Shown: positions 25,232-33,392 of the stretch, piece after piece
Layout: each line of letters begins with the position of its first letter
Position numbering within the stretch: position 1 is the first letter of the stretch
Assembly (NCBI RefSeq): GCF_039542905.1
Contig: NZ_BAABIS010000001.1
Location: 5,084,001 to 5,148,000, forward strand
Reading direction: 5' to 3'
DNA length: 64,000 nucleotides
Source: Kitasatospora terrestris
GTDB lineage: Bacteria; Actinomycetota; Actinomycetes; Streptomycetales; Streptomycetaceae
Notes under the pieces: model-generated
Told to the model about the DNA's origin: nothing
The model's database searches: none
What the model saw: only the letters and a program-made list of their open reading frames with translations
Program-made: the position numbers and the translations under genes

Positions 25232-26341
25232 CTACGCCATTGTGCCCGCTCGACCCGCCGTGACGGACTGCCAGAGACAGCCGCAGTCCGGGTGGCTGCG
25301 GAGCCGCAGCCGGCGGGTCATTCCGTCCGCCGCGGACAGCTCGCACCAGCCGTCCACGCTCGGTGGCAGCACGCCGTCCAGGTACAGCTGGACGTGCAGC
25401 GCGGCCAGCCCGGCGATCGCGGTGGCCAGCGCGCTGTCGCAGGCCGGGACGCGGGCCCGGCCCGGGCCGCTGTCGATCAGCTGGGCCAGCAGCCGGGGCC
25501 AGGCCTCGTCCTCGTCCCGCCGGGACAGGGTGGCGCAGCTGCCGCACGCGGAGGCGCCGGGCACGACCAGCGGCCCGACCACGCCCAGGTGCTCCAGCAC
25601 CCCCGTGTACAGGTGGGGGACGCCGGCCCGCATCAGCTCCTGCGCCTCCACCGCGGCGCCGGTGAAGGCGCCGGAGCCGTCGCGGGGGGCCAGCACCACC
25701 AGGGCGGGCGGGGGCGGTGCGGCCGGCGAGCGGCGGTACCGCTCGCCGACCGCAGCCCCGGCGGCCCGGTGCACCACCTCGCGCCCGGCGGTGGCCCGCA
25801 GCCGCCCGACCTCGGTGGGCGGGAAGCCGGCCGGCGAGACGTCCCGGGCGGCGACCCGGCCGCGGTCGAGCAGGGCGACGTCGCCGACCCCGCCGGCCGC
25901 CAGCACGGCGGCGGTCGCCGCGCCGACCCGGCCCGCGCCGCGCACTTCGACCCGGGCGCCGGCCCTGGCGCGCAGCACCGCCGCGGCCTCGCCCGGGGCC
26001 GGGTGGACCAGGGAGAGCGAGGCGAGGTCGGGCACCAGCTGCTCGCGGCGCGGCGGCGGGAAGGCGGTGAGCGCCTGCCGGCCCGCCTCGGCGTCGTCGA
26101 GCAGCTCGCTGCGGGCCAGCGAGTCGAGCATGGCCTCGCAGTACTCCGCGTCGAGGCCGAGCCGCTGCCCGGCGGCGACCAGGGCGGGCCCGTCCCGGGT
26201 GCCGTCGATCAGGTCGAGGAAGGCGGCGAGCGGCCGGTCGACGTCGTCGATCAGCCGGGCGTGCCGGCGCACGGTGCCGAACTGCAGGGTCTGCTTCTCC
26301 CGCCACAGCCGGGAGAGGGCGGGCTTGAGGACGGGGCGCAT
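25232..26341 (-). CDS. Orphan E1/ThiF-like protein (cyclodehydratase-partner type)
   Basis: 369 residues from ATG 26341 (AGGAGG six bases upstream). The N-terminus (MRPVLKPALSRLWREKQTLQ, then LDLIDGTRD) resembles the leader-peptide-recognition region of TOMM/thiazole-oxazole E1-like proteins. A degenerate Rossmann segment follows (VEVRGAGRVGAATAAVLAAGGVGDVALLD). CGSC and CGC cysteine motifs near residues 260 and 355 could hold a structural zinc. The usual catalytic pieces of ubiquitin-type E1 enzymes are not clear. No YcaO cyclodehydratase, oxidase or precursor peptide is encoded nearby. It may therefore be a conserved orphan that binds a peptide tag. Function is unproven. Confidence 0.7.
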   Translation of the reverse strand: MRPVLKPALSRLWREKQTLQFGTVRRHARLIDDVDRPLAAFLDLIDGTRDGPALVAAGQRLGLDAEYCEAMLDSLARSELLDDAEAGRQALTAFPPPRREQLVPDLASLSLVHPAPGEAAAVLRARAGARVEVRGAGRVGAATAAVLAAGGVGDVALLDRGRVAARDVSPAGFPPTEVGRLRATAGREVVHRAAGAAVGERYRRSPAAPPPPALVVLAPRDGSGAFTGAAVEAQELMRAGVPHLYTGVLEHLGVVGPLVVPGASACGSCATLSRRDEDEAWPRLLAQLIDSGPGRARVPACDSALATAIAGLAALHVQLYLDGVLPPSVDGWCELSAADGMTRRLRLRSHPDCGCLWQSVTAGRAGTMA

Positions 26342-26415
26342 GGTGACCTCCTGGCCGGGTCGGGATCCGCTCGGTGGATGCAGGATGCCCGGGGCCGCAG
26401 GAGGTGGGAAGCGCG

Positions 26416-26471
26416 TTGTCCACAGGCCCGAGCCGATCATCCGAAGATCTGTTTGCACACCCTGTGGACAA
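26416..26471. promoter_or_regulatory. Pair of inverted DnaA boxes
   Basis: TTGTCCACAGG (26416-26426) and CCTGTGGACAA (26461-26471) form an 11-bp inverted repeat 34 bases apart. Each arm contains TTGTCCACA, the preferred Streptomyces DnaA box. They lie in the divergent promoter region between the E1-like and metalloprotease genes. Confidence 0.6.
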
Positions 26472-26526
26472 CTTCACGGCGCGGGCACCGGGTTTCTGTC
26501 GGTGCGAGCGGGTACCGTCGTGTGCC

Positions 26527-27138
26527 ATGGCAGCCGAACGGGACTCCCAGGCGGCGGCGTCCCGGTCGGCGGCAGCGTCCGCGACGGCGCCCGCGCCGAT
26601 CGACCGTGCCAAGGTCGAGGTCCGACGCAGTGCCCGCCGCAGCCGGACGGTCTCCGCGTACCGCGAGGGCGACCGGACGATCGTGCTGATCCCGGCGCGG
26701 ATGTCGCACAGCGAGGAGCAGCGCTGGGTCGCCCAGATGCTCGACAAGCTGGCGGCCCAGGAGAGCCGGCGGATGCTGGGGGACGACGCGCTGGAGGCGA
26801 AGGCCCGCGAGCTGTCCCGGGCGTACCTGGGCGGGCGGGCGGTGCCCGGCAACGTCCGCTGGGTGACCAACCAGAACACCCGCTGGGGGTCCTGCACGCC
26901 GAGCGAGCGGACGATCCGGCTGTCGCACCGGCTGCAGGGCATGCCGGAGTACGTCATCGACTACGTGCTGCTGCACGAGCTGGCGCACCTGCTGGTGCCG
27001 GACCACGGGCCCCGGTTCTGGGCCCTGCTGGACGGCTACCCGCGGACGGAGCGGGCCCGCGGCTACCTGGAGGGGGTCGCCTCGGCGGCCCGGCTGCCGC
27101 ACGTCCCCGGCCAGGGGAGCGACTGCGGGGCGGACTGA
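26527..27138 (+). CDS. YgjP/WSS-like zinc metallopeptidase (DUF45)
   Basis: 203 residues from ATG 26527. The C-terminal domain carries TRWGSCTPSERTIRLSHRL and the zinc motif HELAHLLVPDHGPRFW (HExxH plus a downstream His), the signature of the YgjP/DUF45 metallopeptidase family. The N-terminal 35 residues are Ala/Ser-rich. There is no ribosome-binding site, and a -10-like TACCGT lies about 16 bases upstream, so the mRNA may be leaderless. Family members are poorly characterized; related WSS1 proteases act in DNA-protein-crosslink repair, but that role is only a suggestion here. Confidence 0.85.
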   Translation: MAAERDSQAAASRSAAASATAPAPIDRAKVEVRRSARRSRTVSAYREGDRTIVLIPARMSHSEEQRWVAQMLDKLAAQESRRMLGDDALEAKARELSRAYLGGRAVPGNVRWVTNQNTRWGSCTPSERTIRLSHRLQGMPEYVIDYVLLHELAHLLVPDHGPRFWALLDGYPRTERARGYLEGVASAARLPHVPGQGSDCGAD

Positions 27139-27161
27139 CCGGGTGCCCCGGGGGCACCCGG
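27139..27161. terminator. 9-bp hairpin between convergent genes
   Basis: CCGGGTGCC (27139-27147) pairs with GGCACCCGG (27153-27161) across a 5-base loop. It lies immediately after the metallopeptidase stop and just before the Nudix-gene stop on the other strand. Confidence 0.55.
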
Positions 27162-27170
27162 CCGGTCGGG

Positions 27171-27749
27171 TCAGTCCACCAGCCCGCGGGCCAGGGCCAC
27201 CAGGTCGCGGACGGAGACGTCCGTCAGCTCCGGCAGGTGGTCGTACTCGAACCAGCGGAGGTCCAGGGACTCCTCGCTGATCATCTCCTCGGCGTGGGCC
27301 GGGGCGAGGGCGACGTACTGGACGTCGAGGTGGGTGTTGGCGGGCTGGTCCTTGCCGGTGCAGTGGACCCGGTGGCGGTCGAGCTTGACCGGGCGGACGG
27401 CGCCGTCGAGGGCGAGCAGTTCGAGGCCGGGGATGCCGGACTCCTCGGTGGCCTCGCGGAGCGCGGCGGCGGCGAGCGTGGCGTCGCCGGGCTCGCAGTG
27501 GCCGCCCATCTGCAGCCACATGCCGACCTTGGGGTGCAGGGTGAGCAGCACCCGCCCGCCGGCCGGGTCGACGACCACCGCGCTGGCGGTGATGTGGGCT
27601 GGCAGGCAGGCCCGCCACATGCCGTCGGGGCGGTCGGCGAGGTGGTCGAGGTAGTCGCGGCGGAGCCGGTCCTGGTCGGGGTCGGCGACCGCCCACCCGT
27701 CGAGGGCGCGGACGGCGTCGGCGTGCAGGGCGGTGGCGGCGGCCGTCAC
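27171..27749 (-). CDS. Nudix hydrolase
   Basis: 192 residues from GTG 27749, overlapping the zincin stop (GTGA) and so translationally coupled to it. The Nudix box reads GGHCEPGDATLAAAALREATEESG, close to GX5EX7REUXEEXGU with all catalytic glutamates. ITASAVVVDPAGGRVLLTLH opens the domain. The substrate is unknown; the second half (HLDVQYVALAPAHAE, SEESLDLRWFEYDHLPE) is typical of actinobacterial Nudix proteins of broad specificity. Confidence 0.88.
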   Translation of the reverse strand: MTAAATALHADAVRALDGWAVADPDQDRLRRDYLDHLADRPDGMWRACLPAHITASAVVVDPAGGRVLLTLHPKVGMWLQMGGHCEPGDATLAAAALREATEESGIPGLELLALDGAVRPVKLDRHRVHCTGKDQPANTHLDVQYVALAPAHAEEMISEESLDLRWFEYDHLPELTDVSVRDLVALARGLVD

Positions 27750-29314
27750 TCGGCGGTCCCGTCCTTCCGGTCCTCGTCCCTGCCGCGGCCTTCGCCCGCG
27801 CCGCCTTCGCCGCCGTCGCCCTTGCCGTCGGTGGGGGCGTCGTTCGCCGGGCCCGCGCCCGCGGGGCCGCCCTTCCTGCCCTCGGCGGCCTCGCCGAGCA
27901 GCTTGTCGAGCGCGTCGAAGTCGAAGCCGCCCTCCAGCGCGTCGCCGGCGGTGTCGCGGTGCACGAAGCCGTCCGGGTCGTCCAGGTCGGCCGCGGTGGG
28001 CAGCATGTCGGGGTGGTTCCACAGGGCGTCGCGGCCGTCGATGCCGCGGGCGTCGGCGAGCGAGGCCCACAGCCGGGAGGCGTCGCGCAGGCGGCGCGGG
28101 CGCAGCTCCAGGCCGACCAGGGTGGCGAAGGTCTGCTCGGCGGGGCCGCCGGTGGCGCGGCGGCGACGGAGGGTCTCGCGCAGGGCGCCGGCCTGCGGGA
28201 GGTGGGGCTCGGCGGCGGCGTGGACGACGGCGTCGACCCAGCCCTCGACGAGGGCGAGCGCGGTCTCCAGGCGGGCCAGGGCGGCCTTCTGCTCGGGGGT
28301 GTCCTCGGGCTGGAGCAGGCCGCCGGCGAGGGCCTCCTGGAGGGCCTCGGGGTTGGTGGGGTCGAGCTGGCCGGCCAGCTCCTCCATCCGGGAGGTGTCG
28401 ACCTTGATGCCGCGGGCGTAGGCCTCGACGGCGCCGAACAGGTGGGCGCGCAGCCACGGCACGTGGGCGAACAGGCGCTGGTGGGCGGCCTCGCGCAGGG
28501 CCAGGTAGAGCCGGACCTCCTCGGCGGGCACGCTCAGGCCCTCGCCGAACTCGGCGATGTTCTGCGGCAGCAGGGCCGCCTTGCCGGAGGGGGCCAGCGG
28601 CAGGCCGACGTCGGTGGAGCCGAGCACCTCGGCGGCGAGCGCGCCGAGCGCCTGGCCGATCTGGGTGCCGAACATGGCGCCGCCCATCGAGCGCATCACG
28701 CCCATCAGCGGACCGGCCATCGCCTGCATCTCGGGCGGCAGCACGCCGCCCATCGCGTTGCCGACCCGCTCGGCGACCGGGTCGACGAGGTCCTTCCAGA
28801 CCGGGAGGGTGGCCTCGATCCACTCGGCGCGGCTCCACGCGACGGCGGTGGAGGAGGCGGTGGGGAACTCGGTGGCGGAGTCCAGCCACAGGTCGGCGAG
28901 CCGGACCGCCTCGGTGACCGCGGTGCGCTCGGCGTCGCCGACCGAGCGGTCCTTGGACCGGCCCTCGGGCTGCTCGGCGACCACGGTCTGCCGGGCGATG
29001 TTCTTGGCGAGCTCCCAGTTGACCGGACCGCCCTCGAAGGACAGCATCTGGCCGAGCTGCTGGAAGGCGGCGCCCAGGTCGTTCGGGTTGAGGCCGCCCA
29101 TCATCGCGGCGAAGGGGTTGTCCGCCCCGGCGCCGCCGCCGGGGCCGCCCATGCCGAACAGCGCCCCGAGCGGGTTGCCCGTGCCGAAGCCGAACGGCTG
29201 CTGCGGAGCGGAGCCGCCCTGGTCACCGCCCTGCTCGCCGTCCTTCTTGCCCTTGTTGTCGCCGTCCTCGGGCTCCTCGGGGGGAACTCCGAATCCGAAG
29301 GGGAGGTCGCTCAC
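27746..29314 (-). CDS. Zincin-like metallopeptidase (DUF2342 family)
   Basis: 522 residues from GTG 29314. The N-terminal 75 residues are Gly/Pro/Asp-rich. The conserved domain (about 80-470) has the family signatures: LALREAAHQRLFAHVPWL, which holds the shortened EAAH zinc site, YARGIKVD, and VEGWVDAVVHAAAEPHLP. The C-terminal 60 residues are charged and disordered. This actinobacterial family is annotated as zinc-dependent metallopeptidase, with little experimental data. It is upstream of and coupled to the Nudix gene and divergent from the epimerase gene. Confidence 0.85.
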   Translation of the reverse strand: MSDLPFGFGVPPEEPEDGDNKGKKDGEQGGDQGGSAPQQPFGFGTGNPLGALFGMGGPGGGAGADNPFAAMMGGLNPNDLGAAFQQLGQMLSFEGGPVNWELAKNIARQTVVAEQPEGRSKDRSVGDAERTAVTEAVRLADLWLDSATEFPTASSTAVAWSRAEWIEATLPVWKDLVDPVAERVGNAMGGVLPPEMQAMAGPLMGVMRSMGGAMFGTQIGQALGALAAEVLGSTDVGLPLAPSGKAALLPQNIAEFGEGLSVPAEEVRLYLALREAAHQRLFAHVPWLRAHLFGAVEAYARGIKVDTSRMEELAGQLDPTNPEALQEALAGGLLQPEDTPEQKAALARLETALALVEGWVDAVVHAAAEPHLPQAGALRETLRRRRATGGPAEQTFATLVGLELRPRRLRDASRLWASLADARGIDGRDALWNHPDMLPTAADLDDPDGFVHRDTAGDALEGGFDFDALDKLLGEAAEGRKGGPAGAGPANDAPTDGKGDGGEGGAGEGRGRDEDRKDGTAE

Positions 29315-29457
29315 GGGGTCCTCGATCTGGTCGGCCGTCACGCGGGGGAGTGGCGGGTGGTGGTGAAGCGATCGGATGCGCGCCGTAACAATGGTCTCGC
29401 GGACCGCACGTGCCGGGCGCACCGCTGGGCCCGAGCCTCGGGCAGGATGGACCGTAC

Positions 29458-29485
29458 GTGACACTCGTACGTACGCACATAAGCT
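29458..29485 (+). promoter_or_regulatory. Probable housekeeping promoter of the epimerase gene
   Basis: GTGACA (29458-29463), 16 bases, TAAGCT (29480-29485) match a -35/-10 pair. They lie within the repeated CGTACG palindromes of the divergent region; the GTG start is at 29504. Confidence 0.45.
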
Positions 29486-29503
29486 AACCGTGGAGGATGG
29501 CCG

Positions 29504-30652
29504 GTGAGTTCCCCGCCTTCGGACGTTCGCTCTGGGCTGACCGGGGACGAGGACGTGCCGGCTGCGGCCGGTTCGCCGTCTCCAGCCTACGGCGGCAAGC
29601 CGTTGACCGTGGCGGTCACCGGTGCCGCCGGGGTGCTGGGCGAGCGGGTCGCGGCCCGCATGGTCGCCTCGCCGCACGTGCGCAAGGTGCTCGCGGTGGA
29701 CGACCGCCGCGGCGAGGTCGCCGGGGTGCAGTGGCGGGTGCTGGACGTCCGCGACCCGGCGGTGGCCGAGCGGCTGGCCGGGGTGGACGTGGTGGTCCAC
29801 CTGGCCATGGACCTGGGCATGGAGTCCGACCCGCGCGCCCGGAGCGCGTACAACGTGCGGGGCGCGCAGACCGTGCTGACCGCCGCCGCGGCCGCCGGAG
29901 TGCACCGGGTGGTGCTGTGCACCTCGGCGATGGTCTACGGCGCGCTCCCCGACAACGAGGTGCCGCTGGCCGAGGAGTCCGAGCTGCGGGCCACCGAGGA
30001 GGCCTCGCTGGTCGGCGACCTGATGGAGATCGAGCGGCTGGCCCGCCGCGCCCCGCGCGCCCACCCGGGCCTGCAGGTGACGGTGCTGCGCCCGGCGGTG
30101 GTGGTCGGCCCCGGCATCGACACCGTGCTGACCCGGCACTTCGAGGCGCCCCGGCTGCTGGTGGTCGCCGGCTCCCGGCCGTGCTGGCAGTTCTGCCACC
30201 TGGACGACCTGGTCGCGGCGGTGGAGTACGCCGCGCTCGGGCTGGTCGAGGGCGAGGTGACGGTCGGCTGCGACGGCTGGCTGGAGCAGGAGGACGTGGA
30301 GACGCTGTCCGGGATCCGGCGGATGGAGCTGCCGGCCTCGCTGGCCCTCGGCACCGCCGCCCGGCTGCACCGGCTCGGCCTCACCCCGGCGCCGGCCGCG
30401 GACCTGGCGTACACCATGTACCCCTGGGTGGTCTCCGGCAGCCGGCTGCACGAGGCGGGCTGGCGGCCGCGGTTCACCAACGAGGAGGTGCTGGCCGAGC
30501 TGCTGGCCCAGGTCTCGGGCAAGCACGCGGTGGCGGGCCGGCGGCTCGGCGGCAAGGAGGCCGCCACCAGCCTGGGCGCGGCCGGTGCGACGGTGGCGCT
30601 GGTCGGTACGGCCGCACTGGTCCGGCGGGCGAGGAAGCGCCGCGCCTTCTAA
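29504..30652 (+). CDS. NAD-dependent epimerase/dehydratase (SDR) protein
   Basis: 382 residues from GTG 29504 with GGAGG seven bases upstream. An extended SDR fold begins at residue 34: VAVTGAAGVLGERVA is the nucleotide-binding loop. DVVVHLAMDLG and the catalytic region VVLCTSAMVYG follow, but the usual YxxxK is not evident (VGDLMEIERLARR occupies the place), so catalysis may be lost or altered. PAVVVGPGID and a C-terminal hydrophobic helix with a basic tail (ATVALVGTAALVRRARKRRA) suggest membrane association. The substrate is unknown. Confidence 0.82.
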   Translation: MSSPPSDVRSGLTGDEDVPAAAGSPSPAYGGKPLTVAVTGAAGVLGERVAARMVASPHVRKVLAVDDRRGEVAGVQWRVLDVRDPAVAERLAGVDVVVHLAMDLGMESDPRARSAYNVRGAQTVLTAAAAAGVHRVVLCTSAMVYGALPDNEVPLAEESELRATEEASLVGDLMEIERLARRAPRAHPGLQVTVLRPAVVVGPGIDTVLTRHFEAPRLLVVAGSRPCWQFCHLDDLVAAVEYAALGLVEGEVTVGCDGWLEQEDVETLSGIRRMELPASLALGTAARLHRLGLTPAPAADLAYTMYPWVVSGSRLHEAGWRPRFTNEEVLAELLAQVSGKHAVAGRRLGGKEAATSLGAAGATVALVGTAALVRRARKRRAF

Positions 30653-30726
30653 GTAGATTTTCGTATTGCGGAATGACGGAATCGTGATGTGGAATCACCT
30701 GCCCGGGTCGGCCGGGATGGGGAATC

Positions 30727-31176
30727 ATGGTGACCATGTCCGAGAACCACGACCCGATCCGCCTGCTCGCCATCCGCGACACCCCGCTGTCGCTGGACGA
30801 GGTGTACGCCGCCGTCGGTGACGACGCCGCCGGCGGCACCACGCTCTTCGTCGGGACGGTCCGCGACCACGACGGCGGCAAGTCGGTCGCCGCGCTGGAG
30901 TACAGCGCGCACCCGAGCGCCGAGCGGGAGATGCGCCGGATCGCCGAGAAGATCTGCGCGGACTTCCCGGTCCGCGCGCTGGCCGCGGTGCACCGGGTGG
31001 GCCGGCTGGAGATCACCGACAGGGCGGTGATCGTCGCCGTCTCCTGCGCCCACCGCGGCGAGGCGTTCGCGGCCGCCCGGCGGCTGATCGACGACCTCAA
31101 GCACGAGGTGCCGATCTGGAAGCACCAGGTCTTCGCCGACGGCGAGGAGGAGTGGGTCGGCGCCGGGGAGTGCTGA
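30727..31176 (+). CDS. moaE: Molybdopterin synthase catalytic subunit MoaE
   Basis: 149 residues. MoaE landmarks: GTTLFVGTVRDHDGG near residues 38-52, the active-site-forming ALEYSAHPSAEREM, VHRVGRLEITDRAVIVAVSCAHRGEAF, and the C-terminal signature KHEVPIWKHQVFADGEEEWVG with its catalytic lysines. With MoaD it inserts sulfur into precursor Z to make molybdopterin. No other cofactor genes lie in the window. Two close ATGs (30727, 30736) are possible. The 74 bases before it contain four GGAAT-like motifs and a GTGAT/ATCAC inverted repeat whose meaning is unclear. Confidence 0.9.
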   Translation: MVTMSENHDPIRLLAIRDTPLSLDEVYAAVGDDAAGGTTLFVGTVRDHDGGKSVAALEYSAHPSAEREMRRIAEKICADFPVRALAAVHRVGRLEITDRAVIVAVSCAHRGEAFAAARRLIDDLKHEVPIWKHQVFADGEEEWVGAGEC

Positions 31177-31341
31177 GCGGCCACCGGGCCCTCGCTCGCC
31201 CGTTCGGCGGCCTGCGGTACGACGAATACCCCCCGGAGGTGAGCGCGGAATCGGGGCCGTAACCCGGACGGCGCCCGCACCGTTCCCGTGTCGTGCAGTT
31301 AATCTGCTGATAGACACGACGAGCCTGTGGGGAGTACGGAT

Positions 31342-31530
31342 ATGGCTGCGCTCGCCTGGTTGATCATCCCGATCGTCGCCGCGCTGCTGGCGATGGTGTG
31401 GGCCGGCTGGGCGGCCCGCCCGCCGAGGGCCATGACCGATCCCAGCTCGCTCGCCGAGCACCAGCGCTTCCTCGCCGCGATGGAGCGCAGCACCGCCGGC
31501 GGCGGGTCCGGTGAACGCGTCGGCGAGTGA
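31342..31530 (+). CDS. Small single-span membrane protein
   Basis: 62 residues from ATG 31342 with GGGGAG seven bases upstream. One transmembrane helix (LAWLIIPIVAALLAMVWAGW) is followed by a polar tail with SLAEHQRFLAAME. The gene directly precedes the Lon-like PDZ protease gene, and a GTG of that longer frame (31511) overlaps its end. The two may be co-transcribed. Function unknown. Confidence 0.75.
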   Translation: MAALAWLIIPIVAALLAMVWAGWAARPPRAMTDPSSLAEHQRFLAAMERSTAGGGSGERVGE

Positions 31531-31585
31531 TCCCGCGCGCCACCCGGAGGGCACGCGGAAGCGGTCGTCCCGTACTGTCGGACCC

Positions 31586-32665
31586 ATGCCACGCCGCTCC
31601 GCGACGATGCTCGCCGCCACGCTCCTGCTGATAGGCCTGCTCTGCGCCTCCGTGCTGATGAAGGTGCCGTACACGGAGATGAGCCCCGGGCCGACCTACA
31701 ACACGCTCGGCCAGCAGGACCGGACCGGCGAGCCGGTGATCACCATCACCGGGCGCGAGACGTACCCGACCTCCGGGCACCTCAACATGACGACCGTCCA
31801 GGTCACCGGCGCCAACTACGAGCCGAGCCTGGTCTCGGCGGTGGTCGGCTGGCTGCGCGACGACGTGCTGGTGGTGCCGCACGAGAACGTCTACCCCGAG
31901 GGCCAGACCGACCAGGAGGCCCAGGAGCAGAACGCGGAGGAGTTCGCCTCCTCCGAGGACAGCGCCAAGACGGCGGCGCTCAACCAGCTGGGCATCCCGG
32001 TCGGCACCGAGATCCGGGTGCGGGCGGTCAGCTCCGGCGGTCCCTCCGAGGGCAAGCTGCACGCGGGCGACCAGATCATCGCGGTGGACGGCGCCAGGGT
32101 CACCACCCGGGAGGGCGTCGCCGAGCAGGTCACCAAGCACAAGCCGGGCGAGACGACGGTCTTCACCGTCGTGCCGCACGACAAGGCGGGCCCCTCGCAC
32201 ACGGCGGCGGACGAGGTGCAGGTGCCGATCACCACGGCGAAGGCGCCCGACGGGGACCGGGCGATCGTCGGGATCACCCCCGCGGCGGTGCACACCTACC
32301 CGTTCACCATCGACATCGGGCTGCAGGACGTCGGCGGGCCCAGCGCCGGCCTGATGTTCGCGCTCGGGATCATCGACAAGCTGACGCCGGACGACCTGAC
32401 CGGCGGCAAGTTCGTGGCCGGCACCGGGACGATCACCGACAACGGCGAGGTCGGGCCGATCGGCGGCATCCAGATGAAGCTGATCGCCGCCCGCGACAAG
32501 GGCGCCGAGTACTTCTTCACCCCGGCGGAGAACTGCACCGAGGCGGTGAAGAACACCCCGGACGGGCTGACCCTGGTGAAGGTGGACACCCTCGGCCAGG
32601 CGATGGACGCCCTCGGGAAGATCAAGGCCGGCGAGAAGGCCGGCCTGCCGAGCTGCGCGAAGTGA
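31586..32665 (+). CDS. PDZ-domain Lon-like serine protease (YlbL type)
   Basis: 359 residues from ATG 31586. An N-terminal signal anchor (ATMLAATLLLIGLLCASVLM), a PDZ domain (about residues 145-235, AGDQIIAVDGARV) and a C-terminal Lon proteolytic domain follow each other. The catalytic Ser lies in DVGGPSAGLMFAL and the catalytic Lys in GGIQMKLIAA, so the Ser-Lys dyad is intact. These membrane-anchored enzymes face outside; in Bacillus YlbL helps remove a cell-division inhibitor. TACTGT about 14 bases before the ATG is a -10 suggesting a leaderless mRNA. The frame is open back to GTG 31511. Confidence 0.88.
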   Translation: MPRRSATMLAATLLLIGLLCASVLMKVPYTEMSPGPTYNTLGQQDRTGEPVITITGRETYPTSGHLNMTTVQVTGANYEPSLVSAVVGWLRDDVLVVPHENVYPEGQTDQEAQEQNAEEFASSEDSAKTAALNQLGIPVGTEIRVRAVSSGGPSEGKLHAGDQIIAVDGARVTTREGVAEQVTKHKPGETTVFTVVPHDKAGPSHTAADEVQVPITTAKAPDGDRAIVGITPAAVHTYPFTIDIGLQDVGGPSAGLMFALGIIDKLTPDDLTGGKFVAGTGTITDNGEVGPIGGIQMKLIAARDKGAEYFFTPAENCTEAVKNTPDGLTLVKVDTLGQAMDALGKIKAGEKAGLPSCAK

Positions 32666-32692
32666 ACGCCCCCGGCGGGGCGCCCACACCCG

Positions 32693-33250
32693 TCAGGAGA
32701 AGGTGGCGAGCAGCGCCCCGGTCAGGTTGGGGACCAGGTCGGGGCCGGTGAGGACCTCGCGGGCGACGTCCTTCTCGCGCAGCCGCAGGGCGCACTCCTT
32801 GGCGCCGTCGCGCAGGACGGCGGCGGTGATCCGCACCTCCTGGCGCTGAGGGTGCTCGGCGATCCAGGCGGCGATCTCCTTCTCGGTGGCGTTCTTCGGC
32901 CGGGAGGACTCGGCACCGGGCGGCAGCATCAGCCGCTCGACCACCAGGGCGCAGCCGACCACGCCGTCGGGCCAGGCGATGGTGCCGAGGAACTTGTCCA
33001 GCTCCATGCCGGCGGGCAGTTCCTCCTGTTCGACCGGGGTGAGGCCGGTCGGGTTGTCGGTCAGGCCGAGCTGCTTGGCGAGCCTCGGATTCGCCTTCAG
33101 CATCTGGGCGTTGTCGACCAGGGCGAACAGCCGGGCGGGCATGTCCCAGCCGAGGGAGGAGGCGTGCTCGTCGATCTCCAGCGCGGCCCGGGTGAGCGGA
33201 GTCGCGGCCGGCAGGCCGGCGGCGGCGGAAAGGTCAGGGGCTTCGGACAT
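32693..33250 (-). CDS. PPA1309-like conserved protein
   Basis: 185 residues from ATG 33250 with GAGG upstream. It is a compact soluble protein with a conserved actinobacterial pattern: [40 protein letters not shown], then [30 protein letters not shown] recognize it as the conserved family called PPA1309, usually next to UPF0182 membrane proteins and PDZ proteases, as here. No catalytic motif is visible and the function is unknown. Convergent with the protease gene and divergent from the UPF0182 gene. Confidence 0.8.
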   Translation of the reverse strand: MSEAPDLSAAAGLPAATPLTRAALEIDEHASSLGWDMPARLFALVDNAQMLKANPRLAKQLGLTDNPTGLTPVEQEELPAGMELDKFLGTIAWPDGVVGCALVVERLMLPPGAESSRPKNATEKEIAAWIAEHPQRQEVRITAAVLRDGAKECALRLREKDVAREVLTGPDLVPNLTGALLATFS

Positions 33251-33392
33251 GCCCCAATCCTCACACGGCGGGGGCGGGCTCCCGAACTCCGACGCAATCC
33301 GTGGGAACTCCGGTAAAGACCGATTAAGTTGCACAGGAGACCGAGAGACCACGACGACACGACACAGCCGAGGTGGAGCCTTGACCTTCCAG

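Noticed and set aside
30653-30726. Four GGAAT motifs before moaE as sigma-R promoters
   Set aside because: None has GTT at 18-19 bases; only an unexplained inverted repeat (GTGAT/ATCAC) remains.
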